64,000 bases of DNA. Source: Opisthocomus hoazin (taxonomy: Eukaryota > Chordata > Aves > Opisthocomiformes > Opisthocomidae). The notes beneath the pieces were generated by a model that made no database searches, was not told where the DNA came from, and saw only the letters and a list, made by a program, of their open reading frames with translations. Both the position numbers and the translations under genes were made by a program. The stretch is from the NCBI RefSeq assembly GCF_030867145.1, contig NC_134434.1, positions 9,052,001 through 9,116,000 on the forward strand. The letters run 5' to 3'. This document shows, piece after piece, positions 15,001 through 23,060 of this stretch (position 1 is its first letter; each line of letters starts with the position of its first letter).

Positions 15001-18000
15001 AATTTTTTTGTCTTTCTGGGTAGCTCAAAAGATTAAGACACTGGCAGTGATGGAGGAAAGAGGCTCCTGTTTCTGAAAGCACACTTCCTGGGTGAGCCTT
15101 CTATAGAAGCAGATCAAGTGCCACAAATTTTCCATGAACCTGGCCAACAGACAGGAATCCATTAAGCCATCTGCCATTCCTTTAGACCACAGATAAAAAT
15201 TCTAACCAAGTCATCTTGCTGTTGCACTACAAATACACCTTTAGCGAAGGGACCTATTACAGAATATTAGGGTAGAGCAGAACATACAAAAGCTCTAGAA
15301 CTGTTGACTGTTTAAGTGTTTCTGTTGTACTGATTGTACCATATGATGCAGCTAGAGATCTGCTGGCAGTCGGTATAGATTTCTAAGTTTGAGTTCCAGA
15401 GAAAACAGCTTTGTTCTAACCCTCATATCAGTTCTTTGGTCTCCTCTCTAATGTGATGGCTTTCTCTTGCTAGAGATCTCATCACATCTGTGCATGTCTG
15501 CACCTATTGCACAGAGACAATACAGCACAATTCTCCCTCTTCAGTCATCCAGCTGCTTACCTCCATCCAAAATAGCTTCATAAGAAACTTCCAACAGCAA
15601 GCGAAGCTGAGGATCCATCGTATGAGCTTGTTTGGGGTGAACCCCAAAAAAAGATGCATCAAATTTGCTTATGTCCTTGAGCTTTCCATTTCTCTTGGGC
15701 AGTCCATAAATTCCTGACAAGAAAAGTTCAACACTGAATCACGGAATACACCAGTTTTGAGGCAGCTACCAGCTGAGACAAAGTATGGAATGACCACAGC
15801 CAACTGTCAATTACATGTGAAACCTCACTTCCCTGATGCAGTACCCACAGCGCTGCAAGAATATCTACCTACCCATCTCTCAATCTCATCTGAAAGTGAG
15901 AACACTGCATTAACAAAAACAAATGTCATTTTTAAGACTCTCCCAGATATGGCACCAAAGACATCTACCTAGTTCAAGCATTTTTGCTTTGGCAAGTGGT
16001 TCCGAACACATACAGAGTCCAAATCAGCAGTTCCAGTCAGTTGCCAGGCAGAAGAAAAACAAAGCTTTCACTTCTGCAAATCGCTAGCATGAATTGGATA
16101 GACGTGTGCCAATCACTTCAGAAAGACAGTCAGGCACAAAAGAACATTGTAAAAAGCCGTAAGTCGCAGGACTGGAGTCCCTGTGCTACTTCTGAACCCA
16201 GAAAAATGACAGAGTCGTCTTACTGCCACAGCTATCAACAGCAGAATTCATGTTGCCTAGCTGCTCTGTCAGAGTGTTCTTTTACTAGAAAGCAAGCTAT
16301 GTATTATTTATAAGCTACTACTGCATGGGACATGATATTTTATAATGGATTGCATTAGACCTTCATAAAAGTGCTCTGTTCCTGAATTTCTTTATGATGT
16401 ATCAAAAATTAATCCAGAAGCTCTGTCAGTTTTACACCTGGTAAATCCTTCACTTTCATAGGATAATTCCTCTAAAGTGCTCAGAACTCAGGGCTCCAAG
16501 AGGAGAGACAAGCAGCACTCACCTGGTTTCCACCTCCGATCATCCTCTGTGACCATATCAACTCCATTAAGCAGGTTCTCCCAAAACTCTTGCAAATTCT
16601 CTGATTCTGGCAGCTTTCCTGCTATACCTGCTATCACCACGTCCTCCATCTCTAAACTTCTCCCTGTTGCTGAGATCCACAAAGCAGTTAAGACTAGTAA
16701 GACTTCACACAGAGAAGGAAAGTATACGTGTTTCTTTTCTTCCTGACATGTGACAAACAGGCATATTTGCAGGAGAAACACCCACACAGGAACAGCCCAT
16801 GGAGTCTCTACTAAAAAAAAAAAAAAAAGACATCCCAACTAATCAAATGGACCATAAGATCCGTGGGGACAATGAGGAGCAAAAAACTGATCCTGAGGAG
16901 TGTTGGTCTCTGAGAACTGACAGTTTCTACGTGACAACTAGAAAACAAACAGGTCCAGATCTACTAAATGGCAGAGCCTCTGTGAAGTCAGCAGAGAAGA
17001 AAGATTAACATGCTGGAGCAGAGGTGGGTGGAGAAATTATGAAATACATATAGTAAAATACATAATTACAAGGCAAACCTAACAGGTAGCAAAACAAGTT
17101 CTACGATCATTCCAAAGTTAAATGCTAACTTAAGAATCAATAACAAAAAAGAGTTTGTTGGAGGGGAAAAAAAAACCCCAAACCAAAGCAACAAAAACAA
17201 ACACCCCCCCAACCTCTCAAAAAAAAAACCCCAAAACATACACACAGGACAAAACCCATACAAAAACACAAAGATTACAATACAACTTTGCATCAATTTA
17301 AATACCCAAAGCAAGAAGTACGTTTTACCAACGAAGTGTTTCCCAACTGGACCCTGCACTGCCACATGCTTAGAGGCCTGGGAATGGGGCACTGAGTACA
17401 TGTGATAGAGAGTGGTGCTTTAAAATAAAAGTTGGCAGAACAGATCTGGATTCCGAATGGGATGAAAAACCTTAGCTGTTGTCTCAAGAAACTTGCATTC
17501 TAAGACCCCAATCTCAAACACCACAAGATGGCATCACGCTATATAACGCAGCATGGCAGGCCATCTACACAGATCACACCACCAGATGACAGCTATATAT
17601 TACAGTCACACTAATTCAATTTATTCTCTATTACACTAAAAATATATTAACAACTAAGCAGAGAGAAGACAAGTTAACCTGATGTTTCAGTTAGGATTGA
17701 CAAACTGTAACTTGAACTTTAGTAGGCAAGTTAAAGGAGAGAGGGGGAAAAACCCCATACATATATGGGTTATTTTTATATACATGAAAACAAATAAAAG
17801 TGTGGTTGTATGAACAAAAGAGGTAGTAAACATTCACAGTACTTCCTTAAATAATCCTTCCAGTAAGCAGAGGCAAAATATTCTTTAGAGCTGATGTGTG
17901 GGATTTTAACAAGTAAAAACCACAAAGAAAACTGGGTATTCAAATAGCTAGAAGTCTGCCTTAACTTTGAAGGAAAGACTTTGCAACAGAAGACCTAAAG

Positions 18001-21000
18001 TCTGACTTCCATCACAGATTATGCTCCGTAGTGCCATGAAGGCACTTTGCTTAAGTGCTGCTGGTGCTCGATCGTCTTCTCCATAAAACAGCACTAGTGG
18101 GTAGTCTTAGACAAGCACGTCATAGCTGTTTTTTCCAACCCAAGACATTTCATTTAGGCATGGTTTTGCAGCCTCTTTCAGGAGTTCCTGATGCTTCTGA
18201 GCAAGAAACAGGCCTCTTCCATGCACATACTGCTCAGGTGTAAACACATTCCTGCAGCTGAAAGAGGCTGGGGTGCACACACGGAAAGCAAAGCCCTCTG
18301 GTTAGCTGAGGTGTAGCCCAGCCAGAACACACCACCACCGGGGTTGCCCGATTTCTTTTACCCTTCTTTCCTTCAGCAATTATCTTGATTCAGATCTATG
18401 GAGTAACTGTGGAATTACACAACATTGAAGTAGAAGAGATGATTACCTCATCCAGTCCATCCCTTCTGGGAGCAGAAACAGAAGTGCTCCCAAAAGGACA
18501 TCTTGGACTTTTTCACTCTTATGCTAAACACCCAGACAACAGAAGTTCCATTCCACTCTTGTTTTTCATTTACAAAGGGAAACACTAAGGGCCAAATGTG
18601 CAAGGCCCTTACTGACAAACTATTCCCCAAAACCAAAGCTGGTAGCAATAGGCCCAGTCCACTCCAGGCTGAAGAGAAGCCTTTCAGTTTCACCACTCAC
18701 ACAAATCTGTTAAGTTAGTTTTATTGCTGGTGTAACCAACTGTACCTGGAAAACCTGGTCAAGGGCCACAACTCTGCTATTCTTGCAGCAGTTCTGCACT
18801 AGGGGCAGAGGAAGAATGGATCTCAGGCACAAAGCTTACAGTCTAAGCATAAGGCAAGAGACATATGAGATGATAATGTGATTATAATTCAATCTTATGC
18901 TGCAGCTTGTTGGGCAGTGATCTCTAGGGAGAAAAATAACGTGTATTTCAGGGGACTGAAACATCACTTCTGGGCTTATTTCTTCCCATCCCAGATCTCT
19001 TTCCCTAGAGTATCAGAAAAACTCCATCCAGGTACAGCCAATCTGGATAAAATGTTCTTCTAAGACAGTGAAGTAATGGAATTTATCAGCGAAACTATTT
19101 TTGCCAACATATTATGAATGTAGTTGAGCGAGACTGTGTCAAAGGTGGAGAAAAAGATGCTGCAGTAATCAAAATGTAGAAGAATAAGAGCCAAGAAGTT
19201 AATTTTAGCTGGGTGAATGGATACAAAGAGTCACAACTGAAAGACTTTTTACACACAAAGAACTGGAAATATTTAGACTCAGCACAAAGAGTTCCAAATG
19301 CCTATGTCTAAAATAACATACAAATTACGGATTTAGCAACAAACAGTAGAGATGATTTGCTGTGGAAAACAAGAGTGGGAAGAGGAAAAGTTATGAATAT
19401 TAAGTCATGCCTAATTAAACAGTGATTAAAGTAGATGTTAAGGCTACCAGAAATGTCTTTGGTCTTCCCTGACAGATAATAAGCAGGTACACCATTGTAA
19501 AGTTGATTGACTCTACTCCCAAATGGTGCACTATTTTACTATATTAGACACTCATTTTTGTCTGTAGAGAATTTTTAGACTATGCACAGTATGTTGACAG
19601 TTTTTGAAGTATAGGACATAGCACAGATGAAGAAAGAAAATTCTTTCTACAGCCTTTTTAAAAGAGATTGGAATACAGTAAATATACAGGTTCCTACTAC
19701 ATTTGATGAGCAAGATGATCAAAAGCAACAGGTCAAAAAAGAAGACAAAGAAGATAATGGTACAAACAGGATTCTCACATTTCTTACGGCTGTATTTTGC
19801 TGGATCTAACCAGTCATCTAACATCCTTTTTCCTGTTTACCCTTCGGTTTTGCTTGAATTGAATTACGTGAATTCTTCCCAGACAGCCTGTATTTTTAAC
19901 TGAGGGGAGAGGAGGGAGAAGCAAACACCCCCACCTCCCACAACGCATCAGTCCGACAGACACCTCAGTTAAGCATAAACTACCACCTCACTGGATTTAC
20001 ACAACATTTTCTGGCAATGATGTTGCACTGCTGACTCATTCAGTTTGTGACTGGTAGTAACTAACAATCCCTTCTGGTATTATTGACCAGTAACAACTTT
20101 CATCACTTTATACCTGTGCTCTGGTTATCTACCTCCCACATAAGCTATTTGACAAGGCTGGTCTGTTTATTGATGCCAGTTCCTTTCTCCAATCATGTTA
20201 TACCTTCTTAACCTTGTTCTCTATGTATTGGATACCTCCTGGTATCATGTTAGCTTAATGCTATTATCAAACTTACTTTCAAGTTGGAATACTTTTCTCC
20301 ACTGCATTTAAAATATTTGATTTTTAGCACCTCACTAATCCAGCACCAAAAATGAATCAAGAAGAAAAGTATCAATCATAGTTTTCCACCATCCCTCACA
20401 GCTGTACTTTTTTTTTTTTTTTTTTTACTTTTTCAAACACTTTTATCTACTGTTTCCCTACAAAAATATCTGTGTCCATTAAGCCTGTAAGCCTTTAGAG
20501 GAGGTAAGAAAGACACCCCCCCCCCAAAAAAAAAAAAAAAGCAAAGGTAAAATTTTATTTCTTCTCCCACTCACACCTGACTTGCCAACTACTGAAGAGA
20601 ATACTTTTCTTATTCTGTTATACCTGTGTCCACCTACGGTTCAGTGCGGAAAGAAGCGGGAGAGGTAGAGCAGAAGAAACAACAAATAAAACCCAAATCT
20701 TGTTTGGCCTGATGCACAGTTCTCTTTCCTAGACAGAAGCACAATATTTATTTCACTGTTATTTTGATGGTTGTTATCACATTGGGACAGAATCAATTAC
20801 TGTTACTGTTTCTAGGCAGTCTAAATCCTGATCTTTTTTCGAGCTCCCATTACTGTAAAATGAAACATCCATGACTCCTCCATAGCTTCCTTCAGCACAG
20901 ATATTGACAAAAGAATTGCTTTCTAAGTTTTATTTAGAGATTTGGAAACCTGGATTATGATGTCGCCATACTGAAAAACTGTCATTACATAGAAACTTCA

Positions 21001-22917
21001 TTTGCGAAGAGCTACGTCTGCCTCCAAAAAACCTTTTACAAAATAGAGGGAAACACAGCTTGGTGTAGCACTTGGCTACATCAATCTGTGTGCTACAGCT
21101 TTGGTTTAACAAAGACCTTTTAACTGTCTCTTTCCGTTTCGAGACTGGATTTGTCCCACTGACCACAAGACAAGTGAAAAAATGGTACAAAGACAAATTT
21201 AAAATGCACTATTTAACAAGAAATTTTGTTCAGAGCTGTTATTTGAGAAAAGTAGGTTAGATTTCACCCATGGAATCAACACAGCTGATTCCCGAATGGT
21301 CAGAATTGATTTGTACAAAAATTTAAGTCCCCAGTATCACTAGATCATGTTTGTAAAATATTTGTTCATAACAGGCCTCCACGTAGGGCCCTCATCATCT
21401 GAATTCATCCATAAAATGCAGCTTTTCACAACGTACTATTATTTTCAGTTTGACTCAAGAACCATGCACACTGAAGGAAAATGTGAACTCTTTGCTCATG
21501 TACCTTGAGGCTTTTCCTGCCTTTCATTTTTTCTTCCCCCCCCCCCCCCCCCCCCCCCAAGGCAAGACACGCTTTAAAGCCCCCAACGCTGCTCTGTAAA
21601 GGAGTATGGGAGTTAACGTACACAGTCTAAACATTGCCTGTTTCAGTTTATTCAGCCAAATAAAGCCTTTAGCTAGGAAAATATGCAGTCAGTATCTCCA
21701 AGCGCCCTATGCTGGGGAAGGAATGGGGAATAAAAATCCAACAGGAGCAAAAACAGCAGAAGAGAGAAGAGCATCATCACGTTCCTGACAGAATCGTATC
21801 ATCAAATCCAGACTGATGTACAATCAATGGGTTATTCTGTCTGGGCGGTAGGCTTATATCGAAGTGGAAAGTAGTTCAGCAGTATATATGAGGCACCTTT
21901 TTTTGAGACGGTTTCCTAGTACCTACGGACAAGTCACCTTTCGCAACAGCGAACGCTGAATCTCCTCCCTCACGAGCTTCCTCACCCTGCCACGCCAGTG
22001 CTCCTGCGCTACCGACCCGCGGCACCGCGCCGCGCTGCCGCCCCGCGGCCAGGACACAGCGGCCCATTCAGCCCCGGCGCCCGCCCGGGGCCGCCCGCTG
22101 CTCCGCGCCGCTCGCTCGGCGCCCGAGCCGCGGCAGTGCGGGACAGCCCAGGCCGCCCAGCCCCGCGGCGCACGCTGCTCGCCCCGCACCGGGCGCGGCC
22201 CCTCGCCGCCGCTGCGGAACGGCGCGCCGAAACTCGGAGGAACGGCAGGAAAGCTCCCGCCGCCGGGCGCGCGCGAGGGCCGCGGGCAGCGGTGCCCCCG
22301 GCCACGTCCCCGAGCCCGCCCGGCACGGCGGCGAGGGGTCGCGGCGGAATGGTCCCCGCCCGCCGCCAAGATGGCCGAGCGCCGGCACCACAATGCAGCC
22401 GCTCAGCCTCCCTCCGCGCCTCCTCGTCGGGCGGGCGGGCGGGCAGGCTGCGGCTCGGTAACCAGCCGCCGAGCTGGGGGGGACTCTCCTCGGCACGGCC
22501 GCGCTGGACCACGGCAGAGCGGCCCGCGGCAATAGGCCGCGGCGACCACGGCGCTGGGGCGCAGAACCTTCTGGTCGTGCGGGACGGGCCCGCGGACCTC
22601 GGCCGAACCCGCGGAGCCCCCACCACTCGCCCAGCGAGGCATGGGCGCAGCTCTCCGGCGCAGAAGGCAATATGGAGCCCCCCACCCCCCCCGCCGCGCC
22701 CGCCGGGCGCAGTGGCTCGCCGAGGCCGTCGCTCTCCCGGCCGCGCCGCATCCGCTGTCCCGCCCGTACCTGCACAGGGGCGGAAGGTTTCGCGCCGGGA
22801 AAAATCTGGCGGCAGCTCAGCGCCGGACCAGACTGCTGCGGGACAGGCGCTGCGGGTGCACGCGGGCTGTGCGGCGGCCGGTGCCGGGCTGCGCACGGCC
22901 GATGCTCCGCGCCCTCC
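1..22917 (-). CDS. FASN: Fatty acid synthase, gene span (5' part, truncated by window edge)
   Basis: Cytosolic homodimeric enzyme that builds palmitate from acetyl-CoA, malonyl-CoA and NADPH. Exons 2-19 on the minus strand join in phase into about 965 codons starting [16 protein letters not shown]. Domain order by my residue count: ketosynthase 1-405 (Cys161 in TACSS, His293 in EAHGTGT, His331 in [14 protein letters not shown] at 394-401), linker to about 490, malonyl/acetyltransferase about 490-820 (Ser580 in GHSVG, His682 in VAFHSYY), then the dehydratase with His878 in [10 protein letters not shown]. Vertebrate FASN is about 2,500 residues, so about 60% lies beyond position 1. Every internal exon has AG/GT borders and matching phases, so this part looks intact. 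Promoter elements upstream of 22,917 point to SREBP/NF-Y/USF control. The upstream neighbour is CCDC57 on the same strand, as in mammals. Confidence 0.98.
123..203 (-). CDS. FASN: FASN exon 18, dehydratase
   Basis: 81 bp, residues 929-956, [17 protein letters not shown] to NLAVSG. Found from peptide similarity and phase; it is too short to show as an open frame. Acceptor TTGTAG|GATCAG, donor GAGTG|GTAAGT. Confidence 0.92.
482..673 (-). CDS. FASN: FASN exon 17, dehydratase catalytic His878
   Basis: 192 bp, residues 865-929, [13 protein letters not shown] to TILPKKG. The HxxxGxxxxP motif appears as [10 protein letters not shown] with histidine at residue 878, the human number. Acceptor TGGCAG|ATGTG, donor AAAAAG|GTGAGT. 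Confidence 0.96.
1015..1190 (-). CDS. FASN: FASN exon 16, start of dehydratase region
   Basis: 176 bp, residues 806-865, [19 protein letters not shown] to SASASLYNI. Acceptor TTCCTAG|GATAAA, donor ATTG|GTGTGT, phase 2 in and 1 out. A long C/T-rich tract lies on the minus strand just upstream of this acceptor. Confidence 0.95.
1606..1721 (-). CDS. FASN: FASN exon 15, MAT-dehydratase junction
   Basis: 116 bp, residues 768-806, [19 protein letters not shown] to TGKIHLTG. No long open frame marks this exon; I found it by its conserved peptide and by phase. Acceptor GACCAG|GCTATC, donor ACTGG|GTAAGG, phase 0 in and 2 out, which matches exon 16. Confidence 0.93.
3300..3503 (-). CDS. FASN: FASN exon 14, end of malonyl/acetyltransferase
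   Basis: 204 bp, residues 700-767, [14 protein letters not shown] to EIAPHALLQ. Acceptor TCTCTAG|GTTATT, donor TTACAG|GTATTG, phase 0 at both ends. [10 protein letters not shown] and EIAPHALLQ are conserved transferase elements. Confidence 0.95.
3787..3921 (-). CDS. FASN: FASN exon 13, malonyl/acetyltransferase catalytic His
   Basis: 135 bp, residues 655-699, starting [25 protein letters not shown] carries the catalytic histidine (682 here, 683 in human). Acceptor TCTTAG|GACT, donor AAAAAG|GTAATA, phase 0 at both ends. Confidence 0.95.
4345..4439 (-). CDS. FASN: FASN exon 12, malonyl/acetyltransferase
   Basis: 95 bp, residues 623-654, [13 protein letters not shown] to DTVTVSGPL. Acceptor CTGCAG|GTCT, donor CTCTG|GTGAGC, phase 1 in and 0 out. 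Confidence 0.94.
5915..6104 (-). CDS. FASN: FASN exon 11, malonyl/acetyltransferase nucleophile
   Basis: 190 bp, residues 560-623. [15 protein letters not shown] holds the acyl-serine nucleophile, residue 580 by my count and 581 in human numbering. The arginine of AAYWRGRC that binds the malonyl carboxylate is present. Acceptor TTGCAG|ATTG, donor GTTG|GTAGGT. Confidence 0.95.
6872..7059 (-). CDS. FASN: FASN exon 10, malonyl/acetyltransferase
   Basis: 188 bp, residues 497-559, from [14 protein letters not shown] to FVGLAAIQ. Acceptor CTGCAG|GC, donor [21 protein letters not shown] is the glycine-rich start of the transferase fold. Confidence 0.95.
7410..7869 (-). CDS. FASN: FASN exon 9, end of ketosynthase, linker, start of MAT
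   Basis: 460 bp, the largest FASN exon in the window, residues 344-497. It carries the end of the ketosynthase ([10 protein letters not shown] at 394-403), the linker domain, and the opening of the malonyl/acetyltransferase ([10 protein letters not shown]). Acceptor CTTCCAG|GTGATT, donor GCTCAG|GTAGGT, phase 0 in and 1 out. Confidence 0.96.
7870..11241 (-). other. FASN intron 8 (about 3.4 kb)
   Basis: The largest intron between coding exons in the FASN part of the window. It contains a solo LTR at 9639-10267; the rest shows no exon or element I can name. Confidence 0.75.
9639..10267 (+). mobile_element. Solo LTR of an avian endogenous retrovirus
   Basis: Starts TGTCCTGGTTTCGCCTTGG and ends AAACCATGACA, so it has TG...CA ends. 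It contains a TATTAAGCTGTATTTA poly(A)-type region followed by a C/T-rich stretch and a G-rich end, in the order of a well-known avian LTR family starting TGTCCTGG. About 629 bp, no internal region, and no clear target-site duplication, so it is old. Lies in FASN intron 8, antisense to the gene. Confidence 0.82.
11242..11376 (-). CDS. FASN: FASN exon 8, ketosynthase with catalytic His331
   Basis: 135 bp, residues 299-343, from [10 protein letters not shown] to GLAALAK. His331 in [12 protein letters not shown] is the second catalytic histidine used for malonyl decarboxylation. Acceptor ACTAG|GTTGG, donor CCAAG|GTAACA, phase 0 at both ends. Confidence 0.95.
11637..11752 (-). CDS. FASN: FASN exon 7, ketosynthase with catalytic His293
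   Basis: 116 bp, residues 260-298, ending [12 protein letters not shown]. His293 in EAHGTGT is the first histidine of the Cys-His-His triad. Acceptor CCTAG|GT, donor ACCAAG|GTCAGC; the phase changes from 1 to 0. Confidence 0.95.
11753..12971 (-). other. FASN introns 5 and 6, flanking exon 6
   Basis: Intron 6 is 11753-12398 and intron 5 is 12522-12971, either side of exon 6. Nothing recognisable in either beyond short A/C tracts. Confidence 0.7.
12399..12521 (-). CDS. FASN: FASN exon 6, ketosynthase
   Basis: 123 bp, residues 219-260: [20 protein letters not shown] followed by the [18 protein letters not shown] segment typical of the ketosynthase core. Acceptor CTCAG|GA, donor CAAG|GTAGGC, phase 1 at both ends. 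Confidence 0.95.
12972..13172 (-). CDS. FASN: FASN exon 5, ketosynthase with nucleophile Cys161
   Basis: 201 bp, residues 152-219. It starts [14 protein letters not shown], placing the acyl-accepting cysteine at residue 161, the number used for animal FASN. Acceptor CCTAAG|GA, donor TTCAG|GTAAGA, phase 1 at both ends. Confidence 0.96.
13173..14051 (-). other. FASN intron 4
   Basis: 879 bp; the plus-strand open frames here (13378-13737) look like chance C/T-rich frames with no family resemblance. Confidence 0.7.
14052..14225 (-). CDS. FASN: FASN exon 4, ketosynthase
   Basis: 174 bp, residues 94-152, including [17 protein letters not shown] and the [13 protein letters not shown] stretch just before the active-site cysteine. 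Acceptor CATAG|GT, donor ACAG|GTAAGT, phase 1 at both ends. Where I recall DFKG in chicken, this sequence reads DLTG, a minor lineage difference. Confidence 0.95.
14226..15560 (-). other. FASN intron 3
   Basis: 1.3 kb. Apart from A/C-rich tracts near 14518-14530 and 14762-14796 I see nothing in it. Confidence 0.75.
15561..15713 (-). CDS. FASN: FASN exon 3, ketosynthase
   Basis: 153 bp encoding residues 43-94 (about [14 protein letters not shown] through LDGG). Acceptor TGTCAG|GA, donor GGAG|GTAAGC, phase 1 at both ends. It contains the [13 protein letters not shown] segment of the condensing-enzyme fold. Confidence 0.95.
15714..16522 (-). other. FASN intron 2
   Basis: 809 bp; no exon, repeat or regulatory motif that I can name. 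Confidence 0.75.
16523..16669 (-). CDS. FASN: FASN exon 2, start codon, N-terminus of ketosynthase
   Basis: The ATG is at 16647-16649 and the first residues are [16 protein letters not shown], the conserved FASN N-terminus. Coding continues through residue 42 plus one base to donor CCAG|GTGAGT. The acceptor is CTCAG at 16670; an alternative CAG lies six bases further in and changes only the 5' UTR. The open frame extends upstream of this ATG into intron 1, but only this start matches the family. Confidence 0.95.
16670..22769 (-). other. FASN intron 1 (about 6.1 kb)
   Basis: No exon or recognisable mobile element seen. It holds low-complexity tracts: A/C-rich 17165-17235, T19 at 20408-20426, C10-A15 near 20516-20540 and C23 at 21536-21558. 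Its 5' ~800 bp lie in the CpG island. It separates the 5' UTR exon from the coding exons. Confidence 0.75.
21536..21558. repeat. Poly-C tract (C23 on plus)
   Basis: Uninterrupted run of 23 C; G23 on the FASN sense strand, about 1.4 kb into the transcript (intron 1). Confidence 0.95.
22770..22917 (-). other. FASN: FASN exon 1, 5' UTR (non-coding)
   Basis: The donor is inferred at CAG|GTACGG (exon end 22770), inside the CpG island. The 5' end is placed about 30 bp downstream of the TATA-like TTAAATA at 22945-22951, so the start site is approximate. No start codon joins in frame to exon 2; the first ATG of the protein is in exon 2, as is usual for FASN. Confidence 0.65.
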
Positions 22918-22944
22918 TCACTGTCTCCCTCTAGCTCCCACCGC

Positions 22945-22951
22945 TATTTAA
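22945..22951 (-). promoter_or_regulatory. FASN: FASN TATA-like box
   Basis: TTAAATA on the minus strand within GCTTAAATAGCG. It predicts a start site near 22,917. FASN promoters in mammals and birds have a similar AT-rich box at about -30. Confidence 0.8.
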
Positions 22952-22975
22952 GCAGCCGCCACCTCCGGCGGCCAC

Positions 22976-22990
22976 GCCACATGGGCTGAC
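22976..22990 (-). promoter_or_regulatory. FASN: E-box and overlapping SREBP site, about -65
   Basis: The minus strand reads GTCAGCCCATGTGGC, with E-box CATGTG at 22978-22983, about 63 bp upstream of the predicted TSS. This corresponds to the known -65 E-box of FASN, bound by USF and overlapping tandem SREBP sites that confer the insulin/feeding response. Confidence 0.75.
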
Positions 22991-23010
22991 GGTTTACTCC
23001 TCGCCGCAGT

Positions 23011-23015
23011 CCAAT
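23011..23015 (-). promoter_or_regulatory. FASN: Inverted CCAAT box (NF-Y), about -96
   Basis: ATTGG on the minus strand (CCAAT on plus), within CTCATTGGACTG. It lies between the SRE and the E-box at the spacing of the FASN inverted CCAAT box, where NF-Y cooperates with SREBP. Confidence 0.75.
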
Positions 23016-23030
23016 GAGAGTCGGGGCAGG

Positions 23031-23060
23031 GCCGCCCCGAGCCGGCCCCGGGGTGATGCC
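23031..23060 (-). promoter_or_regulatory. FASN: GC box and sterol regulatory element, about -115 to -140
   Basis: The minus strand carries GGCATCACCCCGGGG, containing the SREBP core ATCACCCC (revcomp of 23050-23057), followed by a GGGGCGG Sp1-type box (23032-23038). The order SRE, GC box, inverted CCAAT, E-box, TATA matches the known FASN promoter. Confidence 0.7.
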
